NCBI RefSeq assembly: GCF_900188105.1
Contig: NZ_FZNP01000001.1
Coordinates: forward strand, 124,001-188,000
DNA from: Actinomadura mexicana
Lineage (GTDB): Bacteria; Actinomycetota; Actinomycetes; Streptosporangiales; Streptosporangiaceae
DNA length: 64,000 nt
Reading direction: 5' to 3'
Shown here: positions 43,162 to 51,821 of the stretch, piece after piece
Layout of the letters: each line of letters starts with the position of its first letter
Position numbering within the stretch: position 1 is the first letter of the stretch
The notes under the pieces: model-generated
Told to the model about the DNA's origin: nothing
The model's input: the letters and a program-made list of their open reading frames with translations, nothing else
Database searches by the model: none
Position numbers and translations under genes: made by a program

Positions 43162-44151
43162 ATGACCGTGCGCTTCTCCGTCCTCGATCTCGCCCCCGTC
43201 GTCACCGGCTCCACGTCCGGCCAGGCCCTGCGCAACACGCTCGACCTGGCCCGGCACGCCGAGCGGCTCGGCTACCACCGCTACTGGCTGGCCGAGCACC
43301 ACGCGATGCCCGGCATCGCCAGCTCGGCGACCGCCGTGCTGATCGGGCAGGTCGCGGCGGCGACCGCCCGGATCCGGGTGGGGTCGGGCGGGGTCATGCT
43401 GCCCAACCACGCGCCGATGGTCGTCGCCGAGCAGTTCGGGACGCTGGAGGCGCTGTACCCGGGACGCATCGACCTCGGCCTCGGCCGCGCGCCCGGCACC
43501 GACCAGGCGACCGCGCTGGCGCTGCGCCGGTCCCCCGAGGCGCTGTCGGTCGACGACTTCCCCGAGCAGGTCGTCGAGCTGCGCGGCTACTTCGCCGCGG
43601 ACAGCAAGGTCACTCCGGCCGCCGGGAACGGGCCGCCGGTGTGGCTGCTCGGATCCAGCGGGTACAGCGCGCGGCTCGCCGGCCTCCTCGGCCTGCCGTT
43701 CGCGTTCGCGCACCACTTCAGCGCCGAGAACACCGTGCCCGCGCTGAACCTGTACCGGGAGTCGTTCCGTCCCGGCGCGCTGGACGAGCCGTACTCCATG
43801 ATCGGGGTGTCGGTGACGGCGTCCGAGACCGATGAGCGGGCGCGCGAGCTGGCCGCGCCGCAGGCGCTGTCGTTCCTGCGGCTGCGGCAGGGGCGTCCGG
43901 GGCTGCTGCCGACGCCGGAGGAGGCCGCGTCCCACCCGTACACGCCGCTGGAACGGCAGATGATCGACGCGCGGCTGGCCGACCAGGTCGTGGGCGGGCC
44001 GGACGCCGTCCGCAAGCAGCTGGACGATCTGGTCGGCCGGACCGGGGTCGACGAGGTCATGGTGATCACGCAGGTCTTCGACCACGCCGACCGGCTGCGC
44101 TCCTACGACATCCTCGCCGACCTGTACCGGGAGAGCCTCGGCGCGGCGTGA
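43162..44151 (+). CDS. LLM-class flavin-dependent oxidoreductase (luciferase-like)
   Basis: A 329-residue TIM-barrel enzyme of the bacterial luciferase-like family, single-domain 'MsnO8-like' type. Typical blocks are [51 protein letters not shown] and the C-terminal [14 protein letters not shown]. These enzymes use FMNH2 or F420H2 for mono-oxygenation or hydride transfer; which one applies cannot be told here. ATG at 43162 begins [10 protein letters not shown], the family's usual start. Convergent with gabT. Confidence 0.9.
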   Translation: MTVRFSVLDLAPVVTGSTSGQALRNTLDLARHAERLGYHRYWLAEHHAMPGIASSATAVLIGQVAAATARIRVGSGGVMLPNHAPMVVAEQFGTLEALYPGRIDLGLGRAPGTDQATALALRRSPEALSVDDFPEQVVELRGYFAADSKVTPAAGNGPPVWLLGSSGYSARLAGLLGLPFAFAHHFSAENTVPALNLYRESFRPGALDEPYSMIGVSVTASETDERARELAAPQALSFLRLRQGRPGLLPTPEEAASHPYTPLERQMIDARLADQVVGGPDAVRKQLDDLVGRTGVDEVMVITQVFDHADRLRSYDILADLYRESLGAA

Positions 44152-44192
44152 TCCCGGAGCGGGCGGCGGCCGCCTGACGATCACCGGCGAGG

Positions 44193-45554
44193 TCAGCCCG
44201 CGAAGGCCGCCTCCAGGACGTCCAGTCCCTCGGTCAGCAGCTCCTCCGGGATGACGAGCGGCGGCAGGAAGCGCATCACGTTCCCGTAGGTCCCGGTCGT
44301 GAGCACGAGCAGGCCGTTCTCGTGGCAGCGGCGGGCCAGCCGCGCGGTCAGCTCGGGGTCGGGCTCCTTCGTGCCCTCCCGCACCAGCTCGATGGCGATC
44401 ATCGCGCCGCGCCCGCGCACGTCCCCGATCGCCGGGTGCCGTGCGGCCAGGGCCCGCAGCCGGGGCAGCATGATCTCCCCGATCCGGCGGGCGCGCTCGG
44501 TGAGCTTGCCGTCCTCGATCTCCTCCAGGACGGCGAGCGCCGCCTCGCAGGCGAGCGGGTTGCCGCCGTAGGTGCCGCCGAGCCCGCCGCCGTGCACCTT
44601 GTCCATGATGTCGGCGCGCCCGGTGACCGCCGCAAGGGGCAGCCCGCCCGCGATGCCCTTCGCCGTCGCGACCAGGTCGGGGACGATCCCCTCGTGCTCG
44701 CAGGCGAACAGGTCGCCGGTCCGCGCGAAGCCCGTCTGCACCTCGTCGGCGACGAACAGGACGCCGTTCGCGCGGCAGAACTCGGCGAGCGCCGGCAGGA
44801 ACCCGGGCGCGGGCTCGATGAACCCGCCCTCGCCCTGGATCGGCTCGATCAGCAGCGCCGCGACGTTCGTCGGGCCGATCTGCTTGGTGATCTGGTCGAT
44901 CACCTGCGCCACCGCCTCCGGCCCGCAGTCGTCCGGGCCGGTCGGCCACCGGTAGGGGTAGGCTAGCGGCATCCGGTAGACCTCGGGCGCGTACGGGCCG
45001 AACCCCTGCTTGTAGGGCATGTTCTTCGCGGTCAGCGTCATCGTCAGCAGCGTCCGGCCGTGGTAGCCGTGGTCGAACGCCACGACCGCCTGCCGCCCCG
45101 TCGCGTACCGGGCGATCTTGACGGCGTTCTCCACCGCCTCGGCGCCGCTGTTGACCAGCAGGGTGCGCTTCTCGTGGTCGCCGGGCGTGATCCGGTTGAG
45201 GTTCTCGCACACCGCGACGTAGGACTCGTACGGCGCGACCATGAAGCAGGTGTGGGTGAACCGCTCGGCCTGCGCCTTCACCCGTGCCGCGACGCGAGGG
45301 TTGGCGTTGCCGACGTTCGTGACCGCGATGCCGGAGCCGAAGTCGATCAGCGAGTTGCCGTCGGCGTCGACGACCACGCCGCCGTCCGCGTCCGTCACGT
45401 ACACCGGCAGGACGCTGCCGACGCCGGGCGGCACCGCGGCGAGGCGGCGCTCGTGCAGCGCGCGGGAGCGCGGGCCGGGGATCTCGGTCACGAGGCGGCG
45501 TTCCTGCGGCAGGCGGGAGCCGCTCGCGCCGAGGGCGGGGTCCTGGCTGGTCAT
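44193..45554 (-). CDS. gabT: 4-aminobutyrate aminotransferase
   Basis: A 453-residue class III PLP aminotransferase converting GABA and 2-oxoglutarate to succinate semialdehyde and glutamate. Blocks include LLVNSGAEAVENAVKIAR, FDHGYHGRTLLTMTLT, IEPIQGEGGFIEP, FVADEVQTGFARTG and the PLP-lysine segment ATAKGIAGGLPLAAVTGR, all typical of actinobacterial GabT. ATG at 45554. It is divergent from a PucR-type regulator followed by an aldehyde dehydrogenase, giving a full GABA-to-succinate route. Confidence 0.93.
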   Translation of the reverse strand: MTSQDPALGASGSRLPQERRLVTEIPGPRSRALHERRLAAVPPGVGSVLPVYVTDADGGVVVDADGNSLIDFGSGIAVTNVGNANPRVAARVKAQAERFTHTCFMVAPYESYVAVCENLNRITPGDHEKRTLLVNSGAEAVENAVKIARYATGRQAVVAFDHGYHGRTLLTMTLTAKNMPYKQGFGPYAPEVYRMPLAYPYRWPTGPDDCGPEAVAQVIDQITKQIGPTNVAALLIEPIQGEGGFIEPAPGFLPALAEFCRANGVLFVADEVQTGFARTGDLFACEHEGIVPDLVATAKGIAGGLPLAAVTGRADIMDKVHGGGLGGTYGGNPLACEAALAVLEEIEDGKLTERARRIGEIMLPRLRALAARHPAIGDVRGRGAMIAIELVREGTKEPDPELTARLARRCHENGLLVLTTGTYGNVMRFLPPLVIPEELLTEGLDVLEAAFAG

Positions 45555-45596
45555 GGCCTGAACATAAGCCGGGCGCCGCCTACGATGAACCGTACG

Positions 45597-45614
45597 GGAC
45601 GGCGAAATCCGTCC
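45597..45614. promoter_or_regulatory. Inverted repeat GGACGG-CGAAAT-CCGTCC, candidate PucR operator
   Basis: Perfect 6-bp arms with a 6-base centre in the 91-bp divergent region between gabT and the PucR-type gene, 32 bp before the regulator start. The position suits autoregulation and control of gabT. Confidence 0.45.
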
Positions 45615-45645
45615 GGCGAGGTAGACACTTTGCACAGGGATTGAC

Positions 45646-47124
45646 ATGCCGCCCACGCTGGCCGCCGTGGCCGCCCTTCCCCAGCTCGGGCTGCGGTCGC
45701 TCACCGGACCGCTCCCCGCGACCCCGGTCGTGTGGGTCGCCGTCAGCGAGCTGGAGGACCCGACCCCGTTCCTGGAGGGCGGCGAGCTGGTGCTGACCAC
45801 CGGCATGCGGCTCACCGCCGCGAACGCCGGAGGCTACGTGTCCCGGCTGGTCGCGCGGGGTGTCGCCGGGCTCGGGTTCGCGGTCGGCGTCATCCACGAG
45901 ACCGTCCCCGCCGAGCTGCTCGCCGCGGCCCGCGACCAGGGGCTGGTGCTGCTGGAGGTACCGCGCCCCACCCCGTTCATCGCGATCGGCAAGGCGGTCT
46001 CCCGGGTGCTCGCCGCCGAGTGGTACGAGGACGTGACCCGCGCGTTCCAGGCCCAGCGGGAGCTGACCCGCGCCGCGCTCACCGGCCCCGGCGCGCTGGT
46101 CGCCCGGCTGGCCCGGCTGCTCGGGGGTTGGGCGCTGCTGCTGGACGCCTCCGGCGACGTCCGGCACGCCGAACCCGCCCGCGCCCGCGACCGCGCCGGG
46201 GACCTCGCGCCCGAGCTGGCCCGGCTGCGGCGCCGCCCGGACCGGGGCGGCCCGGCCGCGAGCGTCGCGCTGGCCGTCCCCGACGACCACATCGTCGTGC
46301 AGCGCATCGGGCTGGGCGGCCGGCCGCGCGGGTTCCTCGCGGTGGGCGCGGACGCGCCGCTCCCTCCCACCGCGCACACAATCGTGGGCGCCGCCGTCGC
46401 CCTGCTGACGCTGCAGTCGGAGACGCCGCGCACCGGACGCGAGCTCCGGGCATCGCTGGCGGCGCTGCTGCTCGGCCGCCCGGACGAGGGCCCGGCGATC
46501 CCGCGCGGGCAAGTGCGGGTGCTGGCCTGCGCGGGCGGGGCCGCCGTCCTGGACGCGCTGGAGTCCGACGCGGCAGGGGCGCGGTGCCCGGCGCTGGCCC
46601 TCGCAGGGCACATCGCCGTGATCGTGCCGGACGGGGCGGTCGGGACGGTCGAGCGCCTCCTGGCGGGCAGCGGCCCGATCGGCGTCAGCGACCCCGCGTC
46701 CGGGGACCTGCGGCCCGCGCTGCGGCAGGCCGAGGAGGCCCTCGCGGCGGCCGGGCGGTCGGGCCGGGACGTCCTGCACTACTCCCGGCTCCCCGGGCAG
46801 GGCGTGCTCGGGCTGATGGACCCCGGCCTCGCGCACGCCTTCGCCGACGCGCTCCTCGCCCCCCTCCGCGCGGAGGGCCTGGTCGAGACCGTCCGGGCCT
46901 ATGTCGCGGCCAACGGGCAGGGGGAGGCGGCGGCGCGGGCGCTCGGTGTCCACCGGCACACGCTGCGCTCGCGGATGCGCAAGGCGGCCGAGCTCCTCGG
47001 GCGCGACCCCGACGATCCGGCCGTCCGCGCCGAACTGTGGATCGCGCTCTCCATCACGTCCAACGGCGAGGAACCGATTGGACATCGCGGCGACTCCCAA
47101 TCGCGCGCGCCGCGGATACCGTGA
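45646..47124 (+). CDS. PucR-family regulator of GABA catabolism
   Basis: A 492-residue regulator with a PucR N-terminal domain (PATPVVWVAVSELEDPTPFL, GGELVLTTGMRL), a central sensor part and a C-terminal HTH (GEAAARALGVHRHTLRSRMR). It resembles GabR-like PucR proteins that activate gabT/gabD in actinobacteria. ATG at 45646 has AGGGA upstream. The aldehyde dehydrogenase begins 5 bp after its stop, so both are co-transcribed, and gabT is divergent. An inducer such as GABA or succinate semialdehyde is expected from context, not shown by sequence. Confidence 0.88.
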   Translation: MPPTLAAVAALPQLGLRSLTGPLPATPVVWVAVSELEDPTPFLEGGELVLTTGMRLTAANAGGYVSRLVARGVAGLGFAVGVIHETVPAELLAAARDQGLVLLEVPRPTPFIAIGKAVSRVLAAEWYEDVTRAFQAQRELTRAALTGPGALVARLARLLGGWALLLDASGDVRHAEPARARDRAGDLAPELARLRRRPDRGGPAASVALAVPDDHIVVQRIGLGGRPRGFLAVGADAPLPPTAHTIVGAAVALLTLQSETPRTGRELRASLAALLLGRPDEGPAIPRGQVRVLACAGGAAVLDALESDAAGARCPALALAGHIAVIVPDGAVGTVERLLAGSGPIGVSDPASGDLRPALRQAEEALAAAGRSGRDVLHYSRLPGQGVLGLMDPGLAHAFADALLAPLRAEGLVETVRAYVAANGQGEAAARALGVHRHTLRSRMRKAAELLGRDPDDPAVRAELWIALSITSNGEEPIGHRGDSQSRAPRIP

Positions 47125-47129
47125 AACGC

Positions 47130-48557
47130 ATGAACGTGACCCCATTCTGGCTGGCCGGCCGGCCCGAGACCGGTGACGGTGAGCTGACCGTTACGCATCC
47201 CTACGACGGCCGCGTGGTCGGGACGGCGGCGGTGCCGACGCCCGCGCAGGTGGAGGAGGCGGTCGCCGCGGCCGACGCCGTCCGCCGGGAGGCCGCGGCG
47301 CTGCCCCTGCACGTGCGGGCCGAGGCCCTCGCGCACGTGTCGGCGCGGCTCGCCGAGCGCGCCGAGGAGGTCGCCCGGCTGATCACCGGCGAGAACGGCA
47401 AGCCGCTGCTGTGGGCGCGCGGCGAGGTGACCCGGGCGGTGTCCACGTTCCGGTTCGCCGCCGAGGAGGCCCGCCGCATCGCCGCCACGACGCAGCGGCT
47501 CGACACCGACCCGGCCGCCGAGGGCCGGATGGCCTACATCACCCGCGTGCCGAAGGGCCCGGTGCTCGGCATCTCGCCGTTCAACTTCCCGCTGAACCTC
47601 GCCGCCCACAAGATCGCGCCGGCGATCGCCGCGGGCGCGCCGATCGTCCTCAAGCCCGCCCCCGCGACGCCGCTGTCGGCGCTGCTGCTCGGCGAGCTGC
47701 TGGCCGAGACCGACCTGCCCGCCGGGATGTTCTCGGTCCTGCCGGTGCCGAACGACCGGGCCTCCGCCCTGGTCGACGACCCGCGGCTGCCGATCGTGTC
47801 GTTCACCGGCTCGGTGCCGGTCGGCTGGGCGATCAACGACCGGGCGCCGCGCAAGCACGTCACCCTCGAACTCGGCGGCAACGGCGCGGCCGTCGTGCTG
47901 CCCGACGCCGACCTGGACTGGGCCGCCAAGCGGATCGGGCTGTTCGCCAACTACCAGGCGGGGCAGAGCTGCATCGCCGTCCAGCGCGTCTACGTGGACC
48001 GGACCGTCCTCGACGAGTTCCTGCCGAAGCTGGTCGACACGGTCTCCTCCCTCGTCACCGGCGACCCCTGGGACGACAAGACCCAGGTCGGCCCGCTCGT
48101 GAACGAGGAGGCCGCCCAGCGCGTCGAGACCTGGGTGGAGGAGGCCGTCGCCGCGGGCGCGCGCGTCCTCACCGGCGGCACCCGCGAGGGCGCCGCGTAC
48201 GCGCCGACCGTCCTCGCCGACGTCCCGCCCGACTCCAGGATCGCCCGCGAGGAGGTCTTCGGCCCGGTCGCGTTCGTCCAGCCGGTGGACGGCGTCGACG
48301 AGGCGTTCGCCCTCGTCAACGACTCCAAGTTCGGCCTCCAGGCGGGCGTGTTCACCCGGAGCCTGGACGTGGCGTTCCGCGCCCACCGCGAGCTGGACGT
48401 GGGCGGCGTCGTGATCGGCGACGTCCCGTCCTACCGCGCCGACCAGATGCCCTACGGCGGCGTGAAGGACTCCGGCGTGGGCCGCGAGGGGCTGCGGTCG
48501 GCGATCGCCGACTACACCGAGGAGAAGGTCATGATCCTCACGGGCCTGCCCCTCTAG
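47130..48557 (+). CDS. Succinate-semialdehyde dehydrogenase-type aldehyde dehydrogenase
   Basis: A 475-residue NAD(P)-dependent ALDH. The general-base Glu is in TLELGGNG, the catalytic Cys in YQAGQSCIAVQRV, and the cofactor site includes ISPFNFPLNL and SFTGSVPVGW. Context with gabT and its regulator supports oxidation of succinate semialdehyde to succinate (gabD role), although the family also covers other aldehydes. ATG at 47130 lies 5 bp after the regulator stop. Its end overlaps the convergent esterase by 4 bp. Confidence 0.88.
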   Translation: MNVTPFWLAGRPETGDGELTVTHPYDGRVVGTAAVPTPAQVEEAVAAADAVRREAAALPLHVRAEALAHVSARLAERAEEVARLITGENGKPLLWARGEVTRAVSTFRFAAEEARRIAATTQRLDTDPAAEGRMAYITRVPKGPVLGISPFNFPLNLAAHKIAPAIAAGAPIVLKPAPATPLSALLLGELLAETDLPAGMFSVLPVPNDRASALVDDPRLPIVSFTGSVPVGWAINDRAPRKHVTLELGGNGAAVVLPDADLDWAAKRIGLFANYQAGQSCIAVQRVYVDRTVLDEFLPKLVDTVSSLVTGDPWDDKTQVGPLVNEEAAQRVETWVEEAVAAGARVLTGGTREGAAYAPTVLADVPPDSRIAREEVFGPVAFVQPVDGVDEAFALVNDSKFGLQAGVFTRSLDVAFRAHRELDVGGVVIGDVPSYRADQMPYGGVKDSGVGREGLRSAIADYTEEKVMILTGLPL

Positions 48558-49603
48558 CCCCGGCCGCGGGGCCCCGCGTACAGCCCGGTGCGCAGGGCCC
48601 CGGCCGCCTCGGACGCCGCCTCCCGGAACCGCCCGCCCAGGGACCACATGTTCGCGAACCCGTGGATGAGGTCCTCCTGCCGCCTCAGCGCGACGGGCAC
48701 GCCGGCCTTCCGCAGCCGCTCGGCGAACTCCTCCCCCTCGTCCCGCAGCGGGTCGAACCCGGCGGTGACGAGGTAGGTGGGCGGGAAGCCGGAGAGATCG
48801 TCGAACAGCAGCGGCGAGGCGGCCGGCTCGGCGCGCCGCGACTCCGGGCAGTAGCGGTCGCTGAACCACGTCATGTCGGCGTCGGTCAGGTAGAACCCGT
48901 CGGCGAACAGGTCCCGCGACCTCCGCAGGACGGACATGTCGATCGCCGGGTAGTACAGCAGCGCGAAGTCCGGCGTCCGCCGCGCCAGCACCGCCACGAC
49001 CACCGCGAGGTTGCCGCCGGCGCTGTCGCCTCCGACGGCGACGGCCCCCGGGTCGGCGCCGAGGTCGCCGGCGTGGGCCGCCGCGTACTCGTAGGCGGCC
49101 AGCGCGTCGTCGGTCGCCGCCGGGTACGGGTGCTCGGGCGCGAGCCGGTAGTCCACCGACAGCACCCGCACCTCCGCGTGCACGGCGAGGTACCGGCACA
49201 CCGTGTCGTGCGTGTCGAGGCTCCCGATGACCCAGCCGCCGCCGTGGTAGAAGACGAGGAGCGGGGATCCCTCGGCCAGGCCCTTCGGCGTGTAGAGCCG
49301 CGCCGGCACGCCGCCCGCGTCCACCTTCCGCGTCCGGACCGGCCGCGCCGGCACCTTCGGCAGGTACGACTGCCCGCGGGCGATCCCCCGCCGCGCGTCC
49401 TCGACCGTGCCTCCGGCCAGCCTCCGCTCGCCCTCCAGCCGCATCATCGTCAGCAGGAGCTGCGCGTCCAGCGCCAGCTGCTGCCCGTCCCGCCGCACCG
49501 GCGCCCCGGCGATGAGCCGCTTCACCGGCCCCGGCAGCGCGAACACGGCGCGGAGCACGGCCCCGGTCACCCCCGCCGGCACCTTCTCGGTCAACGACGC
49601 CAC
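48554..49603 (-). CDS. HSL-family alpha/beta hydrolase (esterase)
   Basis: A 349-residue esterase of the hormone-sensitive-lipase group. The oxyanion motif HGGG is in VFYHGGGWVIGSL, the nucleophile Ser in GGDSAGGNLAV, the acidic residue in TAGFDPLRDEG and the His in DLIHGFANM, so the catalytic set is complete. GTG at 49603 has GGAGG five bases upstream; upstream in-frame codons encode an unlikely Cys/Gly-rich extension. No signal peptide, so probably cytoplasmic. Acts on short or medium acyl esters (family knowledge). Single gene. Confidence 0.85.
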   Translation of the reverse strand: MASLTEKVPAGVTGAVLRAVFALPGPVKRLIAGAPVRRDGQQLALDAQLLLTMMRLEGERRLAGGTVEDARRGIARGQSYLPKVPARPVRTRKVDAGGVPARLYTPKGLAEGSPLLVFYHGGGWVIGSLDTHDTVCRYLAVHAEVRVLSVDYRLAPEHPYPAATDDALAAYEYAAAHAGDLGADPGAVAVGGDSAGGNLAVVVAVLARRTPDFALLYYPAIDMSVLRRSRDLFADGFYLTDADMTWFSDRYCPESRRAEPAASPLLFDDLSGFPPTYLVTAGFDPLRDEGEEFAERLRKAGVPVALRRQEDLIHGFANMWSLGGRFREAASEAAGALRTGLYAGPRGRG

Positions 49604-49764
49604 ACCAGCCTCCAGCCCTCGGGTCCCGCACACCGTACTCCCCAGTAGCCCGGCGCCACAGCCCCAGCGCTCCGGTGACCGCCGCACCGATCCGGCTCGA
49701 CCATGTCGTCCCGTCTGGGTCCGGCGGGCCGCACGCGTCGCCCATCAGGCCGCGCGCATGCCGG

Positions 49765-50385
49765 TCAGGAAGCGCGCGTTCGGCGGTGCCAGTAGGCGAG
49801 CGTGACGGCGGCGAGCAGGGGCCCCCACGCCACCAGCGGCGCGTAGGCGACGGCACCGAGCACGCCCTGCCAGTCGTGGAAGTGGATCGGGAAGTCGTCG
49901 GGCAGCGGACGCCCCTGGACGGTCTCCTGGAACACCAGGCAGTTCACGACGGAGGCCGTCCACATCGGGGTCAGGATCGCGGCGCCCGCGAGGCCCGGCA
50001 CCACGGCGGCCATGACCGGCACGCGCCGTCCCCGCAGGCCCGGCAGCCACCGCGGGAACACCTCGCCCCAGCCGGCGACCAGGCCGATCGCGGTGAAGGC
50101 CACCACCTCCGACACGATCGACAGGAGCACCACGTACGCCTCCAGCGGCACCCAGCCGGGAAGATCGCCTCCCGCGGTCTCCGAGTCCAGGGCGCTGCCG
50201 CTGAGGATCGGCAGGTGGAGGGCGAAGGCGGCGATCCGCCACAGCCCGGACGGCAGGACGGTGAACGGGACGGCCATGGCCGCGATCCGCGCCCATCGCG
50301 GGACGCCCGCCACCGGCGCGTGCGCGGCGCCCCAGCCGGCGCGCAGCCGCGCGAACGGAACCGAGGATGTGCTCGCAAAGGTCAT
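49765..50385 (-). CDS. Hypothetical multi-helix membrane protein
   Basis: A 206-residue membrane protein with about five hydrophobic segments: PRWARIAAMAVPFTVLPSGL, PLEAYVVLLSIVSEVVAFTA, VMAAVVPGLAGAAILTPM, WQGVLGAVAYAPLVAWGPLL and one more between. I do not recognise a family by motif; similar proteins are common in actinomycetes without assigned function. ATG at 50385. It is divergent from the MarR gene (195-bp gap), which makes it that regulator's likely target. Confidence 0.7.
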   Translation of the reverse strand: MTFASTSSVPFARLRAGWGAAHAPVAGVPRWARIAAMAVPFTVLPSGLWRIAAFALHLPILSGSALDSETAGGDLPGWVPLEAYVVLLSIVSEVVAFTAIGLVAGWGEVFPRWLPGLRGRRVPVMAAVVPGLAGAAILTPMWTASVVNCLVFQETVQGRPLPDDFPIHFHDWQGVLGAVAYAPLVAWGPLLAAVTLAYWHRRTRAS

Positions 50386-50580
50386 GGCCCAACCCTCGCG
50401 CCCGCCCCGCCCGCGCTGATCACCCGCGGGCGGCATCCCCCTCCCCCGTACGGGGGAAACCCGGGCCGGGTCACCGGGATCGTACGGAACCGAACGACCT
50501 TCGCCGGGGGTAGATTCGCCTTCGGTCCGCCAGCGGCGCGCGAGCGGTTCACCGGCGCCGGACCCCACGGGAGGACGTAC

Positions 50581-51153
50581 GTGACCAGGCATCACACCCC
50601 GCAGGAGACCGAGCGGGCCATCCAGCGGCGGCTCGGGGACGTGCCGCTGCGGCACGACGCGATGATGGCGGTGTCCAACGTCTACCGCGCCGCCGCGGCG
50701 ATCCGGCAGCACTTGGAGGGCTCGGTCCTGCGCAGCGCCGACCTGACGTGGACGTCGTTCGTCGTCCTGTGGGTGGTGTGGATCTGGGACGAGATGGAGA
50801 CGCGGCACGTCGCCGAGGAGGCGGGCATCTCCAAGGGCACGCTCACCGGGGTCGTGAAGACGCTGGAGGGGCGCGGCCTGATCGAGCGCCGCGCGCACGC
50901 GACGGACGGGCGGCTGGTCCTGCTGCGGCTGACCGGCGGGGGGCACGAGTTGATGCGGCGGCTGTTCCCGGCGTTCAACGCCGAGGAGGCGTTCGTGGTG
51001 GAGAGGCTGAGCGGCGAGGAGAACCGCGCGCTCGCCCAGACGCTCCGGTCGGTGGTCGAGCACCTGGAGGAGGAGGGCGAGGGGCGGCGGGCGGCGCTGC
51101 GGGAGCAGTCACCGCCACCGCCCCGGCGCTCGGGCCGCCGCGCCCGCGGCTGA
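50581..51153 (+). CDS. MarR-family transcriptional regulator
   Basis: A 190-residue winged-helix repressor-type protein. The HTH is ETRHVAEEAGISKGTLTGVV with the wing RRAHATDGRLVLLRLT; dimer helices flank it, and the tail is basic (PPPPRRSGRRARG). GTG at 50581 follows GGGAGGACGTAC. Divergent from the membrane protein at 49765-50385, the likely regulated gene. Ligand unknown. Confidence 0.88.
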   Translation: MTRHHTPQETERAIQRRLGDVPLRHDAMMAVSNVYRAAAAIRQHLEGSVLRSADLTWTSFVVLWVVWIWDEMETRHVAEEAGISKGTLTGVVKTLEGRGLIERRAHATDGRLVLLRLTGGGHELMRRLFPAFNAEEAFVVERLSGEENRALAQTLRSVVEHLEEEGEGRRAALREQSPPPPRRSGRRARG

Positions 51154-51206
51154 CGCCCTCCACCGCCCTGGTCCAGGCGTCCGTTGGGCGGTGGCCGCGG
51201 CGGCCC

Positions 51207-51821
51207 TCAGGGTTTGCGGGCCAGGAGGGCGCCGGCGGGGAGGGGGCGCTCGTTCTCCGCAGGCCGGCGCAGGAGCCGCGCCACCTCCACCAGCCCGGCC
51301 CGGGCGGCCATCTCGGCGATGTCGTCGACGGGCCTGCGGTAGGCGAGGGCGACCTTGTGGTCGAACGCCTCCGCCTCGCCCTCGTCGGTCGACTGGAACC
51401 CGAGCAGTACCAGGCCGCCGGGGGCCAGCACCCGGTGGAACTCGGCGAAGGCGCGCGCGATCTCCGCCGGTCCCAGGTGGATGGTCGAATACCACGACAG
51501 GACGCCCGCCAGGCCGCCGTCCGGAAGGTCGAGGGCCGTGATGTCGCCCTCGTCGAAGCGCAGGTGCGGGTGGTCGGCGCGGGCCCGGGCGATCATGGCG
51601 GGCGACAGGTCGAGTCCGAACGCGTCCAGGCCGAGGCCGTGCAGCAGCGCCGTCCCGCGGCCGGGGCCGCAGCCGAGGTCGGCGACCGGCCCGGCCGGGA
51701 CCATCGCCGCGAACGCGCCGATCATCGCCCGGTCCAGATGGAGCTCGTCGAGCGCGTCGCGGAAGAGGTCGGCGTAGAGGTCGGCGATGGCGTCGTAGGC
51801 GCGGGACACGGTCTCGGTCAT
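51207..51821 (-). CDS. Class I SAM-dependent methyltransferase
   Basis: A 204-residue Rossmann-fold methyltransferase. The SAM-binding motif I is VADLGCGPGRGT (about 47-58), motif II is GLDLSPAMIARAR, and FDEGDITALDLPDGGLAGVL gives motif III, as in the UbiE/Methyltransf_11 group. Short, soluble, with no substrate domain recognised. ATG at 51821 overlaps the carboxyltransferase stop (ATGA), so the two form an operon. The substrate may be related to the acyl-CoA carboxylation step, but that is only context. Confidence 0.85.
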   Translation of the reverse strand: MTETVSRAYDAIADLYADLFRDALDELHLDRAMIGAFAAMVPAGPVADLGCGPGRGTALLHGLGLDAFGLDLSPAMIARARADHPHLRFDEGDITALDLPDGGLAGVLSWYSTIHLGPAEIARAFAEFHRVLAPGGLVLLGFQSTDEGEAEAFDHKVALAYRRPVDDIAEMAARAGLVEVARLLRRPAENERPLPAGALLARKP

